From: Rodentolepis nana
Taxonomy: Eukaryota; Platyhelminthes; Cestoda; Cyclophyllidea; Hymenolepididae
Assembly (NCBI GenBank): GCA_900617975.1
Contig: UZAE01012082.1
Span: forward strand, 1-64,000
Length of the DNA stretch: 64,000 nucleotides
Direction: 5' to 3'
Shown: in pieces, positions 12,501 through 30,676 of the stretch
Numbering within the stretch: position 1 is the stretch's first letter
How the letters are laid out: each line of letters starts with the position of its first letter
Translations under genes and position numbers: made by a program
The notes under the pieces: model-generated
Seen by the model: the letters and a program-made list of their open reading frames with translations, nothing else
Database searches by the model: none
What the model was told of the DNA's origin: nothing

Positions 12501-15500
12501 AGATCAATTTAGTTATTTTGCGAAATGCTAAGCAATAAATAAGAGAACGCATATATGCAAATTGAATGTATTGGAGATAAAGATGGGTAGAACTCAGAAA
12601 TTTAAGTACCGGGGTTTCACAAAAAATCCGCCCAGGACGGTTAAAGGGAAAATCCCTTTTCATGGAACTATTTTAGAACCAAATAACCGCCCACCCGAAT
12701 AAGCCCTCATTGGCGATAATACAGAAGTATAATATTTCACGGGCGCTTAATCAGATGAGCGAACTTTTTGGAAAACCCCGGTAATCTTCTTCAATTCAAT
12801 ATAATCTCGATTGAAGACTTATTTTAAACTTCTTGAAGTATACAAATGCAAGAGGTTTCGTTTTTTAAATGAACTGGGCCGATACAAACACCTAGATTTT
12901 CAGTATGAAAAAAATAATGCGTAGAGGAGAATAAAAACAAATTAGTACACACCCCCTCCTAATGACAACAAATTCAATGAATATGATCAAATGAATGCTC
13001 ATCGAGACCAAACATCCACCCAGACTGTGGTGCTTTTGCGAGAACACTGACTGCAAGGAATATGTCATCGATAGCCTAGGTATTGGCCTATTTGAATTTT
13101 ATTAAACGCTGCCTAATTTTTAAAACCACAGGAACTACTTTAGTTGCAATTAGTAACTCGATCTGATATGCACCCAGTGATTCAAATAATCGCGCTAATG
13201 GAGGAGCAAGAGGTGCCAAATTTGGGAAGAGGTAAGTTGTTATCTCATTATTTTTACGATTTATGAACGCCACTGTAACATGATAGAAGTGAAAACCAAA
13301 ATATTGGCATTAAATGAAGACACAAAGCAGGTTTTACTGAATCTGTTATTAAGCAGCAGAGTTAAATTAGGGAAGCGATTGTGCGATAAGGAGAGAACAT
13401 TGATAAATAGACGATCATGCAAAGACCGAGGTGAAAGAGGTAGAAATTATGTTAAATCGATAATTGAATAAAGATAACTAGTAAATATATTGAGGAAATA
13501 CTGTCACTATAGCGGCTTACAGAAATATACCTAAAATCGGTTAAGTGGTGCGGATTAAGCCAAATAGATAGCTTTCAATGGACGAATCGTAAGAATAAAA
13601 GTTTTATATAACCTCTGTGAAAAATGATGCCAATTCCCAGCCCCCCCCTCTCTCCCCCCCAATAGTTCTGAAGCGCCTAAACAAATGTGGAAATGCACAT
13701 ATCACGCTATATGAATTTTGCAATTTTTCAGAAAATAAAGAGAACCAAGACCATGCGAGACAATTTTCTGTTTGTGAGGACAAAAAATGGTAGTTGAAAA
13801 GGGGAGGGGATGGTGGTGGGGTATTGCACGTTCGATTTAACCCCAGTAGATGCGCATGCCACATTCCATTTGCTTGAAGAGAGCGCGCTCGAAAAGGAAT
13901 GATTGTTGGCAAACTTAAGTTGCTGTTGGTTGTTTAAATTTTACTTCCACTGAGTCGGTTGAAAGCACATGTCTCCGACCTCTAAATAAGTAATTCCTTG
14001 CTTATGAGCAAACCAACAGCAATGGTTCAAATCAGGATTTAAAAGTTGATCTAATTCAAGATTCAAATTTGAAGGAAGATAGACTGACAACGCAGACATC
14101 TTGATCAACAGCTTTCCAGAATAAAATGAATAATACACACTTAGCTAAGTTCAAGGTAATTTGCATAGTTTGCGAAAGGGGGACCTAACCTTGAGGGAAA
14201 TATTCTCCTATGGAATTAAGTTTACTGAAAATAATAGTCTAACAGATTCGAATTACCCGGTGCAGAGCTATAAACACGAATAAAAGCGTTGTTTGAAACA
14301 ACAAACCTTTTACACATTATTAATTTAAGGGGGAATAGAAACAACAAAGTCGAAGCTGAATAGCTGAGGAAAATTTTTGAGGAGAAACTTAAGATTATTT
14401 TATCGCACTTTTTAGTCTGATGGTGCACTATCAAAGGTGCTTCATTTTCCAGTTATGCCGTTTGGGCAAAAGGAAAGAAATAATCGGAATAGTCACTAAA
14501 ATGCAAAATAAATGAAAACGGCGAATCAATGTGTATAAATTGCAGAGATGGCTTAAGCAGTTCATTCGCATTTGCAATCTAGCGATCCCGCGGTATTCTT
14601 TGTGACTTCATCGAAAGCTTTCACAGATAAAGGAGCATGTGATAAACATTCGTATTCATTATTTTGTCTTTTTGCCTTGACTGTGCCCATATTTCCTAGC
14701 TGATTCCTAAATAAAGGAAATTCTAACCGCTTATCAATATTTCTTTTATACATGATCAAGTTGAATAATGATCAGTAACTAAAGGCATACCTGCACCACT
14801 CATTGACCTGCCCGTATTGCCTCATACCACTGTCCTAAATGCTAGATGAAAACCGATCAACGACCTTGTTGTACCTCAGTTCTCCTTTTCCTCACAATCC
14901 GGATTGTGTGGGTGCAGTTCTGAGGCTTCTTTCATTGCTCCCAATTCCGCTTCCAACTCCTTCCTGCTTTACCCTTTAATTCAACCCAACTCTTCGTCTT
15001 GTCATTCGATAGAGACTAGTTTTACTCTTAGCCATAGCAAGATTATTAGGTTAAGTAGTGGTTTCTATCCTAATTTAGTCTAGCACCCGTAGTAGCTTTG
15101 TCGGGATTGGATTTATTTTAAATCTTATCCAGGGTTTCGTAAGTAAGTTGACAATAATAGTTTCGATGCATCTGAAAAAATTTTGTAGGTTCTCTGTTTA
15201 ATGCCCTGACTAGCCAATTATTTAGTTATTGTGATTTTGAAAGCAATTAATTCACACAATACCGAAACCACTGCCTAATTGACAGCTAACTATCCAGCCA
15301 CATCAGGGCCAAAATTTTCCAAACAACATATTATAATCGAACTAAAGGCCTTCCTTGTTCTTCCCGTTTATCCAACTTAATTCTAGTCAGCCTCTGCAAT
15401 ATGGTAGCCATAGGCAAGCCTGTGTCGAAAGCGACAACTCTATGTAAAGTAAAAAAAATCGTGGGTTCGCAACAGACAAATAGAATAACCAGTTAACTGA

Positions 15501-18500
15501 TTAGAATTAGCCAATATTTTATGGTTTGATGACTAGGTATACGATTTTTTTCACAGTCGTCGCGTCACTGAGCTGCCTTAATAACTATATGCAAATGGGA
15601 GAACTGGTTATAATGTCAATAAAGCTACCTTTTTTCCACAAAATTTCAGTTTTAATTAAACAAAAAATGGACAGCCAACTAGAATAAATGACAAAGCAAA
15701 AGTTGATAAGCTCTCATTAGGTGTCAAATTTTTTCATCATATGTTCCTATTTTAGATTAAATGATGATGATGATTAATCAACTCTTCAGTGGAGCATACG
15801 AATAGAAAAAAACATGCACTAACAGAACAAATGTTGATGCGCATTAACTAACAACTCACTTATTCATTTCCTCGAATGTCAAAGGAATTAGAGCCTGCTG
15901 GAGAGGTGTGCAAATATAAAAATATACCGATGTAAACGTCGTTGCTTCTAAGCAAATGATAACTATCTCAAACAGCAAATAAGTTAGGCTCCAATGGAGC
16001 TTTCTGTTCTCATTTACTTTAAGCCATAGGGGTCTTTATAACAAAGACGCCAAGGATAAAAGAATTTTTAGCAATATTAAGCTTGGAAAGGGGATATTTA
16101 AATCAATGAGTATACACCGATGAATATCCATCCTGCAACAGTTGATTTGGTAGAGGAAGTGGTTGAGAACTAAGCCACTGAAATTGATAACTACTCGAGT
16201 TTTAAATATTTTTGACATTATCTTCAAAATTCATCCTCATTTGGCATCTTTCCCTTTTTATTGGATAGATAAACCGATAATATCTAAGTGGCATAGAGAG
16301 GGAGCAAAGGCGAAAAAAGTGGAAAATATTCGACTAAAATTAAAATTGGCAAAAGTGCTTGAGAAATAAAATTGACAAGAAGAAAGGGAAACTTGTGAGA
16401 AAATTTTTCCATTAAAAATAAATGACCAATTAGTCAAATCCACAAAATTGATGGATCACGTATCACAAGGCAGTTGAATAGGAAAAAAATTGCTAGCTCG
16501 TTTCATGAATTATGCTCACGGCGATTTTTATAAAGAAAGAATAAGAATTGCCTTGTCATTCGAGACGATAACGTACATAAGTAACTTATAGCTTATAACT
16601 TACGTGACTAACTCGTCTTCACAAATAGGTACAAATAAAGTGAGAGAACTAATTAACTCTGACTGATTCATTGCTTTAAGGTAATAGCTTAAATAGGATA
16701 ACACCTTTTATTCCAAAAAAATATCATTATGACTAAAAATATTCTTCAAAATAAGACTATTATTATGAGTCGTCACGGATACAAAATTAAACAGACCATT
16801 ATAATCAAAACGCTGCCCATACTAATTTTTCTAATTGTAGAAGGAGAAATACCTACTGATCAAGCTACGCTAATTGCGTTTAGAGCATCAAAAAAAAACG
16901 TTCGATTCCACCTTTGATCAGTGTGCGCTAAATCCCATGAGTAAACAAAACAATTGAATATAATTTGTGCGTTCATCGAAAGAGATCCAAGTCTATTGTG
17001 GTAGCTGCACTTATTAATTATGGTAGATGAGAGCTTTTGTTAATTCGCTCCTATGAGAAAATCGCATTAATCTCCCCCCCCCCATATGACCATAATTATC
17101 CACAATTTTTCAAGTACTCAATCTCGACAGAGAAATTACATTCCCGAGTCTATTTCTCAATTACAAATTCGATCAGTCACAACGAAGGCATCTGACCTCT
17201 TGATCGCGTTCAGCAAATAAGCGCATAAATCTGAAATGTCAAATATTTACTACATCTAACATAGAAAATAGATTTCTTAGGGCTGCCAAAAACAAAACAC
17301 TGGCCGCGTATACTTACGACTCAATAACAACATCAACGTATTACGGAAAGCAATAATAAAATGTGTTTGGGCCATCGAGTATTCCTCAGCAAGCGGTTAA
17401 AAAATAATAACATTCTGCGTCACAGTATTGTTTACTTGAGAAATAAAGATTACTTATCTTCCGCTTTGTTTCCAGTAATTGCCAAGCCATCAGAATGGTC
17501 TCATGAACAGACAAAAATGAGTTTTCATCTCTGAGGTGTTTGGTTAATCAGATATGTATTTAAATTAAATCATTATTGACATCATAGCCAGATCTCAAAA
17601 AGTCACCGAGAATTTAAAATAAATGTCACGGTTATATCAATCTCAAGAAAATTTAAAACTCAGAAACTAAAACTATACAAAGTAAATCTGATTAAGAAAT
17701 GAATAGTTAAATCCAATTTATTTAAGCAGGGATTGATGGCAAAAAATAGCTTTAGAAACGTCAAATAACTAGGTTTAAATAGCGCTTATACATAAAATCC
17801 ATGATATGACAATATGAGTTAAAAAAAATTCTTAGACCAATCTGGCAGGACAAACAGGAGATAGAACAAAGTAGGAAACCGAATATACATAAATAAAATT
17901 ACCTATTTAACAAAAATAATCGAACGCATGATGAATGTTGGTACTTTATAGCATCTTGATTTATCCTAATCAGATAAATAAATACCAAGCAAATCGAAAA
18001 ATGCAGATGAGCGGCTGATTCAAATAAAAAGGTTACTTATTGTAATAAAGTAGAGAAAATTCTAACCTTCGATATCTGAAATATCCGAAGAACTACGAAG
18101 GTTCCATCAGCATCCACAATAAGGAGATTTAATGGGAGTTCGCTATCACTAGGTAAAGATGTAACAACGCCACCGCAACACACCACTCCTTTATTCGAAC
18201 CCTCACTCAATTCGTCAAAACTGCACTCCCGAAGATTTTGAAAGGGTCCAAGATGCCGGGTTTTTGATTTGGGTGCAGATAATGTGGAAATCAAAGTCGC
18301 AACACGTTTACGAGTAATCTTATCAAGAGATTGCAGTGGTGTAGAAACAGCGGTGTGCATTTTTTGAAGAGCTTTGAGGCAACGCATAGCCGCAATACGA
18401 GGAGCTGGCCAAGCCGGGTCAAGCAGAGAAGCACGAAACCAACTAGAGAGAGCATCATTAAAATTATCCACATAATTCAAGGCGCCAGCCCGATTGAAAT

Positions 18501-19370
18501 GAAAGTGCGGCTGAGAAACCACGTCAGAATATTTAGCTGCTTGGGCGAAAGCCGCCAGTGATCGAGAGATCACACCACCACCCGAACTATCCCCTAGCGA
18601 AGCTGTGAAGAGAGCATTGCCCAAACACTCCCAAGCCCGACCTAAACTAGCTTTCGCTGCTCGAACAGCAGCATGAGCCAATCGAAGAGAAGTTGCAACT
18701 GTAGCGTCGACATCATCACCTTGGTAAATGAGATCGGGAAATTCTGAATTTGAGAGGAATTCACATAGTGATGGGGAATCTTTTGGCAATTGTCGCAATA
18801 GCATTGACAGCCGCCAAAGGATATGTGGATTTTGACTCTGTAAAATAAAAGTCAGATAAATGCAGTAAGTGATATATATATACACATCAAATGGGAGCTT
18901 ACGTCAATTTTTAGGGCTTTTTTAAGGGAGTTAAGAGCAGCTTCTGGTCCAACTGTCAACCACTCAAACTCACCCATCTCGCAACATGCATCAGCTAATT
19001 CAGGGTCAAGCTCTAGAGCTCTTTCAAGGGTCACTTTGACCTCAGATGTATCCTGCGTAAGCGTCGCAATAACATTAAGAGCTTTCCCTTTTAAAAGTAA
19101 AATCTGCGCTTTCTGCATTGGAGTGAGGTTAGACGTAGTTAGAGCCTTCGTGGCAAGTTCTACTATATGACTGATACGTTCTGACAGCTTTTCGGGTTTC
19201 TCTTCAGTTGATCTAACCACCTCTTGAATAAGAGAATTAAAATCGTAACCAGGTGGGAAGGCAACAACGGGATCTGTCATCAGAAGTTCAGTAGTCAGCT
19301 GAGTAGTCTCTGGTATCCAAGTGTCCCTTAATAGCAGTAATGCATCAACAGCAATCCGTAGTTCCTCCAT
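9504..19370 (-). CDS. TTC5: TTC5 (tetratricopeptide repeat protein 5 / Strap), three coding exons
   Basis: Exons (minus) are 19370-18903 (156 aa), 18837-18067 (257 aa) and 9809-9504 (101 aa plus stop TAG), all joined in phase 0. This gives 514 aa against about 440 in human. Exon 1 starts at ATG 19370 and carries the first TPRs, with the family motifs KGKALNV and ALELDPELADA. Exon 2 carries further TPRs (LSMLLRQLP, FNRAGALNYVDNF, ASLLDPAWPAPR) and the start of the C-terminal OB fold (LLIVDADGTFVVLRIFQIS). Exon 3 completes the OB fold (ITIPNP, IVRVPSPQFLCVNGSRVG, matching the animal VRVETPLLLVVNG stretch). Known roles are p300/JMY cofactor in the DNA-damage response and recognition of nascent tubulin at the ribosome for tubulin mRNA decay. 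The 8,257-nt intron holds a MITE-like element and an assembly gap, so an extra exon hidden in the gap cannot be excluded. Exon assignment by similarity is firm for all three. Confidence 0.9.
11982..12221. other. Assembly gap (240 N)
   Basis: This is a run of N within TTC5 intron 2. Every open frame spanning it is an artefact. A single ambiguous base also occurs at 48286. Confidence 1.
12609..12781. mobile_element. MITE-like element with imperfect terminal inverted repeats
   Basis: The 173-bp element begins CCGGGGTTTCACAAAAA and ends TTTTTGGAAAACCCCGG. The ends are imperfect inverted repeats of about 27 bp, and the dinucleotide TA flanks both sides (12607-12608, 12782-12783). This pattern fits a non-autonomous Tc1/mariner-type element. 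It has no coding capacity, and I saw no second copy in the window, so the call rests on structure only. Confidence 0.6.
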
Positions 19371-19446
19371 TTCTAAATTAAATAATTAGATTAAATAAAT
19401 AACCACCAGAGGAACAGGAAAAAGACAGGTTAAAAAAATAATCTAT
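19371..19446 (-). promoter_or_regulatory. 76-nt intercistronic spacer with polypyrimidine tract and 3' splice acceptor before the TTC5 ATG
   Basis: Read on the minus strand, the spacer starts at the upstream gene's stop, where TAA overlaps an AATAAA signal (GAATAAATAG). It continues through a pyrimidine-rich stretch (cctgtctttttcctgttcct) and ends TTTAATTTAG-AA-ATG. The AG sits 2 nt before the TTC5 start codon. That is the layout expected of a spliced-leader trans-splicing site inside an operon. It could instead be an ordinary cis acceptor joined to a distant 5' UTR exon. Confidence 0.45.
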
Positions 19447-20076
19447 TTATTCTGTTGGCAAAGTACGAATATGTTCAGAAACGCGGGAACTCCAGATTTG
19501 AATGAGGCGACTGTGCTCCTTCTTGAGATTTTCAAAGGTTTTCTGCAGTATGGTCAGATTATTTCCAGCTCGATCAAGCAAGGAAAGATCATCTTTGGAA
19601 AAGAGAGGAGTAACAAGAACCGCAAGATCGAGAGAATGCTCAAGTGTGGTTATTCCTATTTCTAAAGAGTACTCTAAATCAGCACAACGTGTCAAGCAGG
19701 CAGTCCATTGGTTTCGAATTGATGTTAGCTCGTCTTGAAGGTAAGCGTTTCCTGGGTCCGTAGCAATTATTTGAAGGATATGGTGCTGATCTAAATCAAG
19801 TTGTGTTAAAGTGGCAATCTGACTTTCCAAGTCAAGAATAAGTTGAGAAACAAGGGAAATTGTGGCATCCAGTTGCAGTCCAGTAAGTGTAAGTACAGGA
19901 GAAATCTGAAATAGGCTTGATTGCATAATAGTCTCCTCCTTCTTTGCAGTTTCACAGATTACAGGAAGAAAAATTGCAGGCGTGAAAGATAGATAGTTAC
20001 ATCGAGAGATTTTTCTGAAGAATCGCAAGAATCTAGGGAGGCGAAATTGTGCCTGAACATGCGAAAATAAATTCAC
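19447..20076 (-). CDS. Hypothetical helical protein upstream of TTC5
   Basis: The open frame of up to 209 codons ends at TAA 19449-19447. A good internal ATG at 19926 would give 160 aa. An upstream coding exon is also possible, since a 3' splice site (TTTCAG) lies near 19903. The protein is rich in Leu, Gln, Glu and Thr, with heptad-like spacing and a tryptophan near the start of one helix (IRNQWTACLTRCADLE). It resembles a spectrin-type or other coiled-coil bundle. I do not recognise the family. GC and codon use look coding, in contrast with the flanking AT-rich DNA, and the strand matches TTC5 only 76 nt downstream. The true 5' end is uncertain. Confidence 0.6.
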   Translation of the reverse strand: MNLFSHVQAQFRLPRFLRFFRKISRCNYLSFTPAIFLPVICETAKKEETIMQSSLFQISPVLTLTGLQLDATISLVSQLILDLESQIATLTQLDLDQHHILQIIATDPGNAYLQDELTSIRNQWTACLTRCADLEYSLEIGITTLEHSLDLAVLVTPLFSKDDLSLLDRAGNNLTILQKTFENLKKEHSRLIQIWSSRVSEHIRTLPTE

Positions 20077-21027
20077 ATAACAGTTTATAATATTAGCGCA
20101 CTCAGTCCATTACTTAGCGTATAATATTCATTCAATGAAAAGGACGCTAAACAATATTACAAAGTGAAATTTATAAACCAAATGAAATAAAGCTATAAAG
20201 GTAAAATTATTAAACCAACAAACACGAAAGGACATCGAGTTCAAAGAAATGCCATTAATCAACCAATTAGTAACCCCCTTTCAGCTTATTATTTATTGGC
20301 AAGGCAACATGTTTCTGGAGTTAGTTTAATCTTATTTAATGACTAAGAATAATTCATTTATCACTGCTTGTTTTTAATCTTAAATTAAATTTCTGAAAAA
20401 TCGATGGTTGCACTTTAAAAATATTTGTGAATGAAAAGATAGATATGAGTGATCAAGTGTCCTCTCTCAAGCCTTAACACTTGGCAATCATCGTTCACGA
20501 TTTTGGTTCATTGATAATCTGAAATAATCTTCTAATTGAAGGTAATTTTAAGCAATGCGAGGGTACTTCATATGTAAAACATATTCATTTTAAACTTTTG
20601 AGATTACTCGTATTACGAGTTTTAACAAAGATTTCAGGCAAATATTTACCATTCACGCATTTATTGCTTTAAACTTATCCTAGCATCCAAACTGATATTT
20701 TAATCCCCACTGATAAACTAGCTACATCTGTCCTCTACGCCCGGCCTTACACTTTTAACACACTGAAGATATAATTCACAACTAGTTAGTAATCCATGTG
20801 TAAAATGTCAGCGTAAACTTATGGTTAGGAATCCTTTCCGGAGTTTATTTTAACTCGGTAATTGTTAAGTAATAAATTACACCATTTCATAAAGCCATTT
20901 TTCATTCATTAATTGTGTATTTCTCACCGATAGCAATTATGGGCTAATGTGCATAAAATGCTATTTATGTCAGGGGAGCTAATTTATTTATTTGGTCTCC
21001 TTAACAATTTAACTGCTGCCTTTTAAT
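20077..21027. other. Intergenic DNA
   Basis: The stretch is AT-rich with no open frame of note. It may hold 5' sequences of the minus-strand gene ending at 19447. Confidence 0.5.
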
Positions 21028-21036
21028 GTATAACAT

Positions 21037-21480
21037 AAGAAAGGGAAAACCATTCTGCTAGGCACGGGCCAACCCATATCTTTCCACACAATGAAGGCCA
21101 TAATCAGGAGAGAATTCAAGGATTCACAGTGCAACGAACTTAAGGCTCGAACAAAGGAGAAACAGTGGACAGTATCACTCTCTGACATAGCCAACTGGTC
21201 AAGAATCGAAGCCATTGCTGAGTTTAGACTACGTACCGAAAACGATTGCTTGGCAAAACACCTTCACAGATTAGGTGCATGCACTCACTCAACATTCCCT
21301 CTATGTAGTCTACAGGAGGAAATGGGAAAGACCCATCTGATTTGGTGCCCAGCCCTAAATACAACGACGGCAACCCAGAGGTACTGGGAAGCCAGAAGAC
21401 AACTAATGAACTGGGGAAACCTGAGGTCAACCAAGGGGTTAATGAAAAATATCATAAAGCCTGTCATTTGAAGTAATAAA
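21037..21480 (+). mobile_element. 5'-truncated LINE fragment (copy 2), RNase H C-terminus and tail
   Basis: The same LINE family as 2345-3275 reads here on the plus strand. The frame is open from 21037 to the stop at 21469-21471 and starts inside the end of the RNase H domain (KKGKTILL). It continues through the shared SFHTMKA, RREFK and ARTKEKQW motifs to the RYWEARRQLMN end. The first Cys of the CPLC cluster is changed (FPLC). The tail ggttaatgaaaaatatcata ... cctgtcatttgaagtaataaa follows. A 9-bp target-site duplication GTATAACAT is present at 21028-21036 and 21481-21489. Confidence 0.88.
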
Positions 21481-21489
21481 GTATAACAT

Positions 21490-29165
<7,676 letters not shown>

Positions 29166-29886
29166 GTTGTTCGGGCTTTGTATGTGTTGATTATTTTACA
29201 GACCCTCTCCAACAAATGTTTTGTAGTAAAATTAAAGAAATGCGAATTTTTTTTGCTATTGTGTTATGCTTATGAAAAGTGGGAGTGGGATTATCTTAAT
29301 GATGGCTGGCAGGTATTAGCTGGTAACTTGATTTTATTTACAAAGCCAAAAGTCCAGAAAAGGGTTAGGAAGAAGTCGCTCCAATTTATTGACAATTTTT
29401 TAAACCTTGTAGTGTGTATTTAATGAGTTAATGCTCATGATGATGATATCCGCGTGGAAATCGCCCATTTTAGATAAGAGTTCCCGCCAATCAATTAGAG
29501 GGAGAATTTACTATTCAATCATCTCCTTACTGTCTGTTTTATTCTCCTCAATCAGATAGAGCTCGCTGACTGGCGTTAATTTGGCAGCATTCTGTGACAA
29601 GTAGGGTTCCGGGGAATAGGCAATTTCATGTACTGTAATATCCTAGACATACCATGGGGTTTATTATTTGTGACCTCACTGCCATTATAGGAACTCAAGT
29701 TATGCTGCTTCCAGATCAAGCAGACGTAATTAACAACTAGCGATTTTGGACAATAAAAGATTGCCTAAACTCCTCAACAAGAACCCACACAGTCGATCCG
29801 AGTAAAACGTAAATACCCACTAATGGATTAGTCAGACAATTAGACATGGCTACGTCTCACAAAAAAATTTCAGAATATAAAATCAC
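29166..29886. other. 3' UTR and downstream region of CDC5L
   Basis: The open frame at 29178-29423 has no domain and begins 12 nt after the CDC5L stop, so it is probably fortuitous. ATTAAA at about 29231 is a candidate poly(A) signal. Nothing else was seen. Confidence 0.5.
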
Positions 29887-29902
29887 TAACTTTGGCTAAT
29901 TT

Positions 29903-30214
29903 GGGGTGTGAGATAGACTTACCTCCTCGTGGTGCACCCTGGGCAACGGCAAAAATAGTCTATTAACCGGCAGTTGACTTCTGACTTCAAACGACCATCA
30001 CCCCACTGTATGTCATATGCGACCCCTTTCTCGTTACTCATCTTACCCTTTCTGAGCATTGGTGCCTGTCTATTTCTTTTACATCTGTGAATAACTCTTC
30101 TGATCTCCCTCTCGAATTCTTCTCATTTTAATATTCCTCCTCCCCTCTGTGAAGCCCGAAGTCAACCAAAAGGCTAATGATAACTATCAAAACGCCTGCC
30201 ATTTGTTATAAATA
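29903..30214 (+). mobile_element. SINE copy S3
   Basis: This is a standard-length copy (about 312 bp) with head ggggtgtgagatagacttac and tail aaggctaatgataactatca ... gcctgccatttgttataaat. The 13-bp target-site duplication TAACTTTGGCTAA lies at 29887-29899 and 30215-30227 and is exact. It is one of the best examples for defining the family ends. Confidence 0.92.
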
Positions 30215-30227
30215 TAACTTTGGCTAA

Positions 30228-30676
30228 CTTTCCCGCCCAGCTTTAAACTTTCTAGTGACTTGACTTATTCTGTGTTTTCGATCCATATCACTTAAATTAA
30301 CTTGATTGAGCTTAAAATAAGTGCCATGACACAAACAAAGTCAAGAAAATTCGTGAACTTCGTCAAAAATTATCTGACTGCTTTATGGTGATTTCTATAC
30401 CTCAGAATGTACAAAGCAATTTTTTTTAAGCGACAGTGGCGTAAGACATTGTTGATTAATTTTGATAGTAATCTCTAATAATGAAGTGACTCATAAACTA
30501 CTAGATACCTATGCATTTCATTTGAGCATAGACTGCCAAATTGGTACCTCGATATATTTTTTATCACAGTCAGCTTATCTAACTAGGTCTAATGAAAGAC
30601 TGCACCCACACCCTTTCGAGCACATAAAATATCGCTTTAAATGAGCAATTGGCATATTTGTGCTCGGAAATAGACA
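30228..30676. other. Spacer between CDC5L side and cyclin-like gene 1
   Basis: No gene was recognised. It marks the convergent boundary between the plus-strand CDC5L and the minus-strand cyclin-like cluster and may hold the 3' UTR of gene 1. Confidence 0.5.

Larger units (their letters stand above)
9810..18066 (-). other. TTC5: Large intron 2 of TTC5
   Basis: The donor is AAG|GTTAGA at 18067/18066 and the acceptor is ATTTTTAG just above 9809. The intron is AT-rich. I could find no exon-like segment or other gene inside it. Open frames such as 10518-10787, 13604-13912 (over C-runs) and 16729-16917 lack domains. It contains the gap at 11982-12221 and the MITE-like element at 12609-12781. Confidence 0.75.

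Noticed and set aside
13604..13912. A 102-codon minus-strand open frame.
   Set aside because: It is driven by C- and G-runs in TTC5 intron 2, with no domain and no splice context.
29178..29423. Plus-strand open frame directly after CDC5L.
   Set aside because: It starts 12 nt after the CDC5L stop in likely 3' UTR, contains a candidate poly(A) signal, and has no domain.
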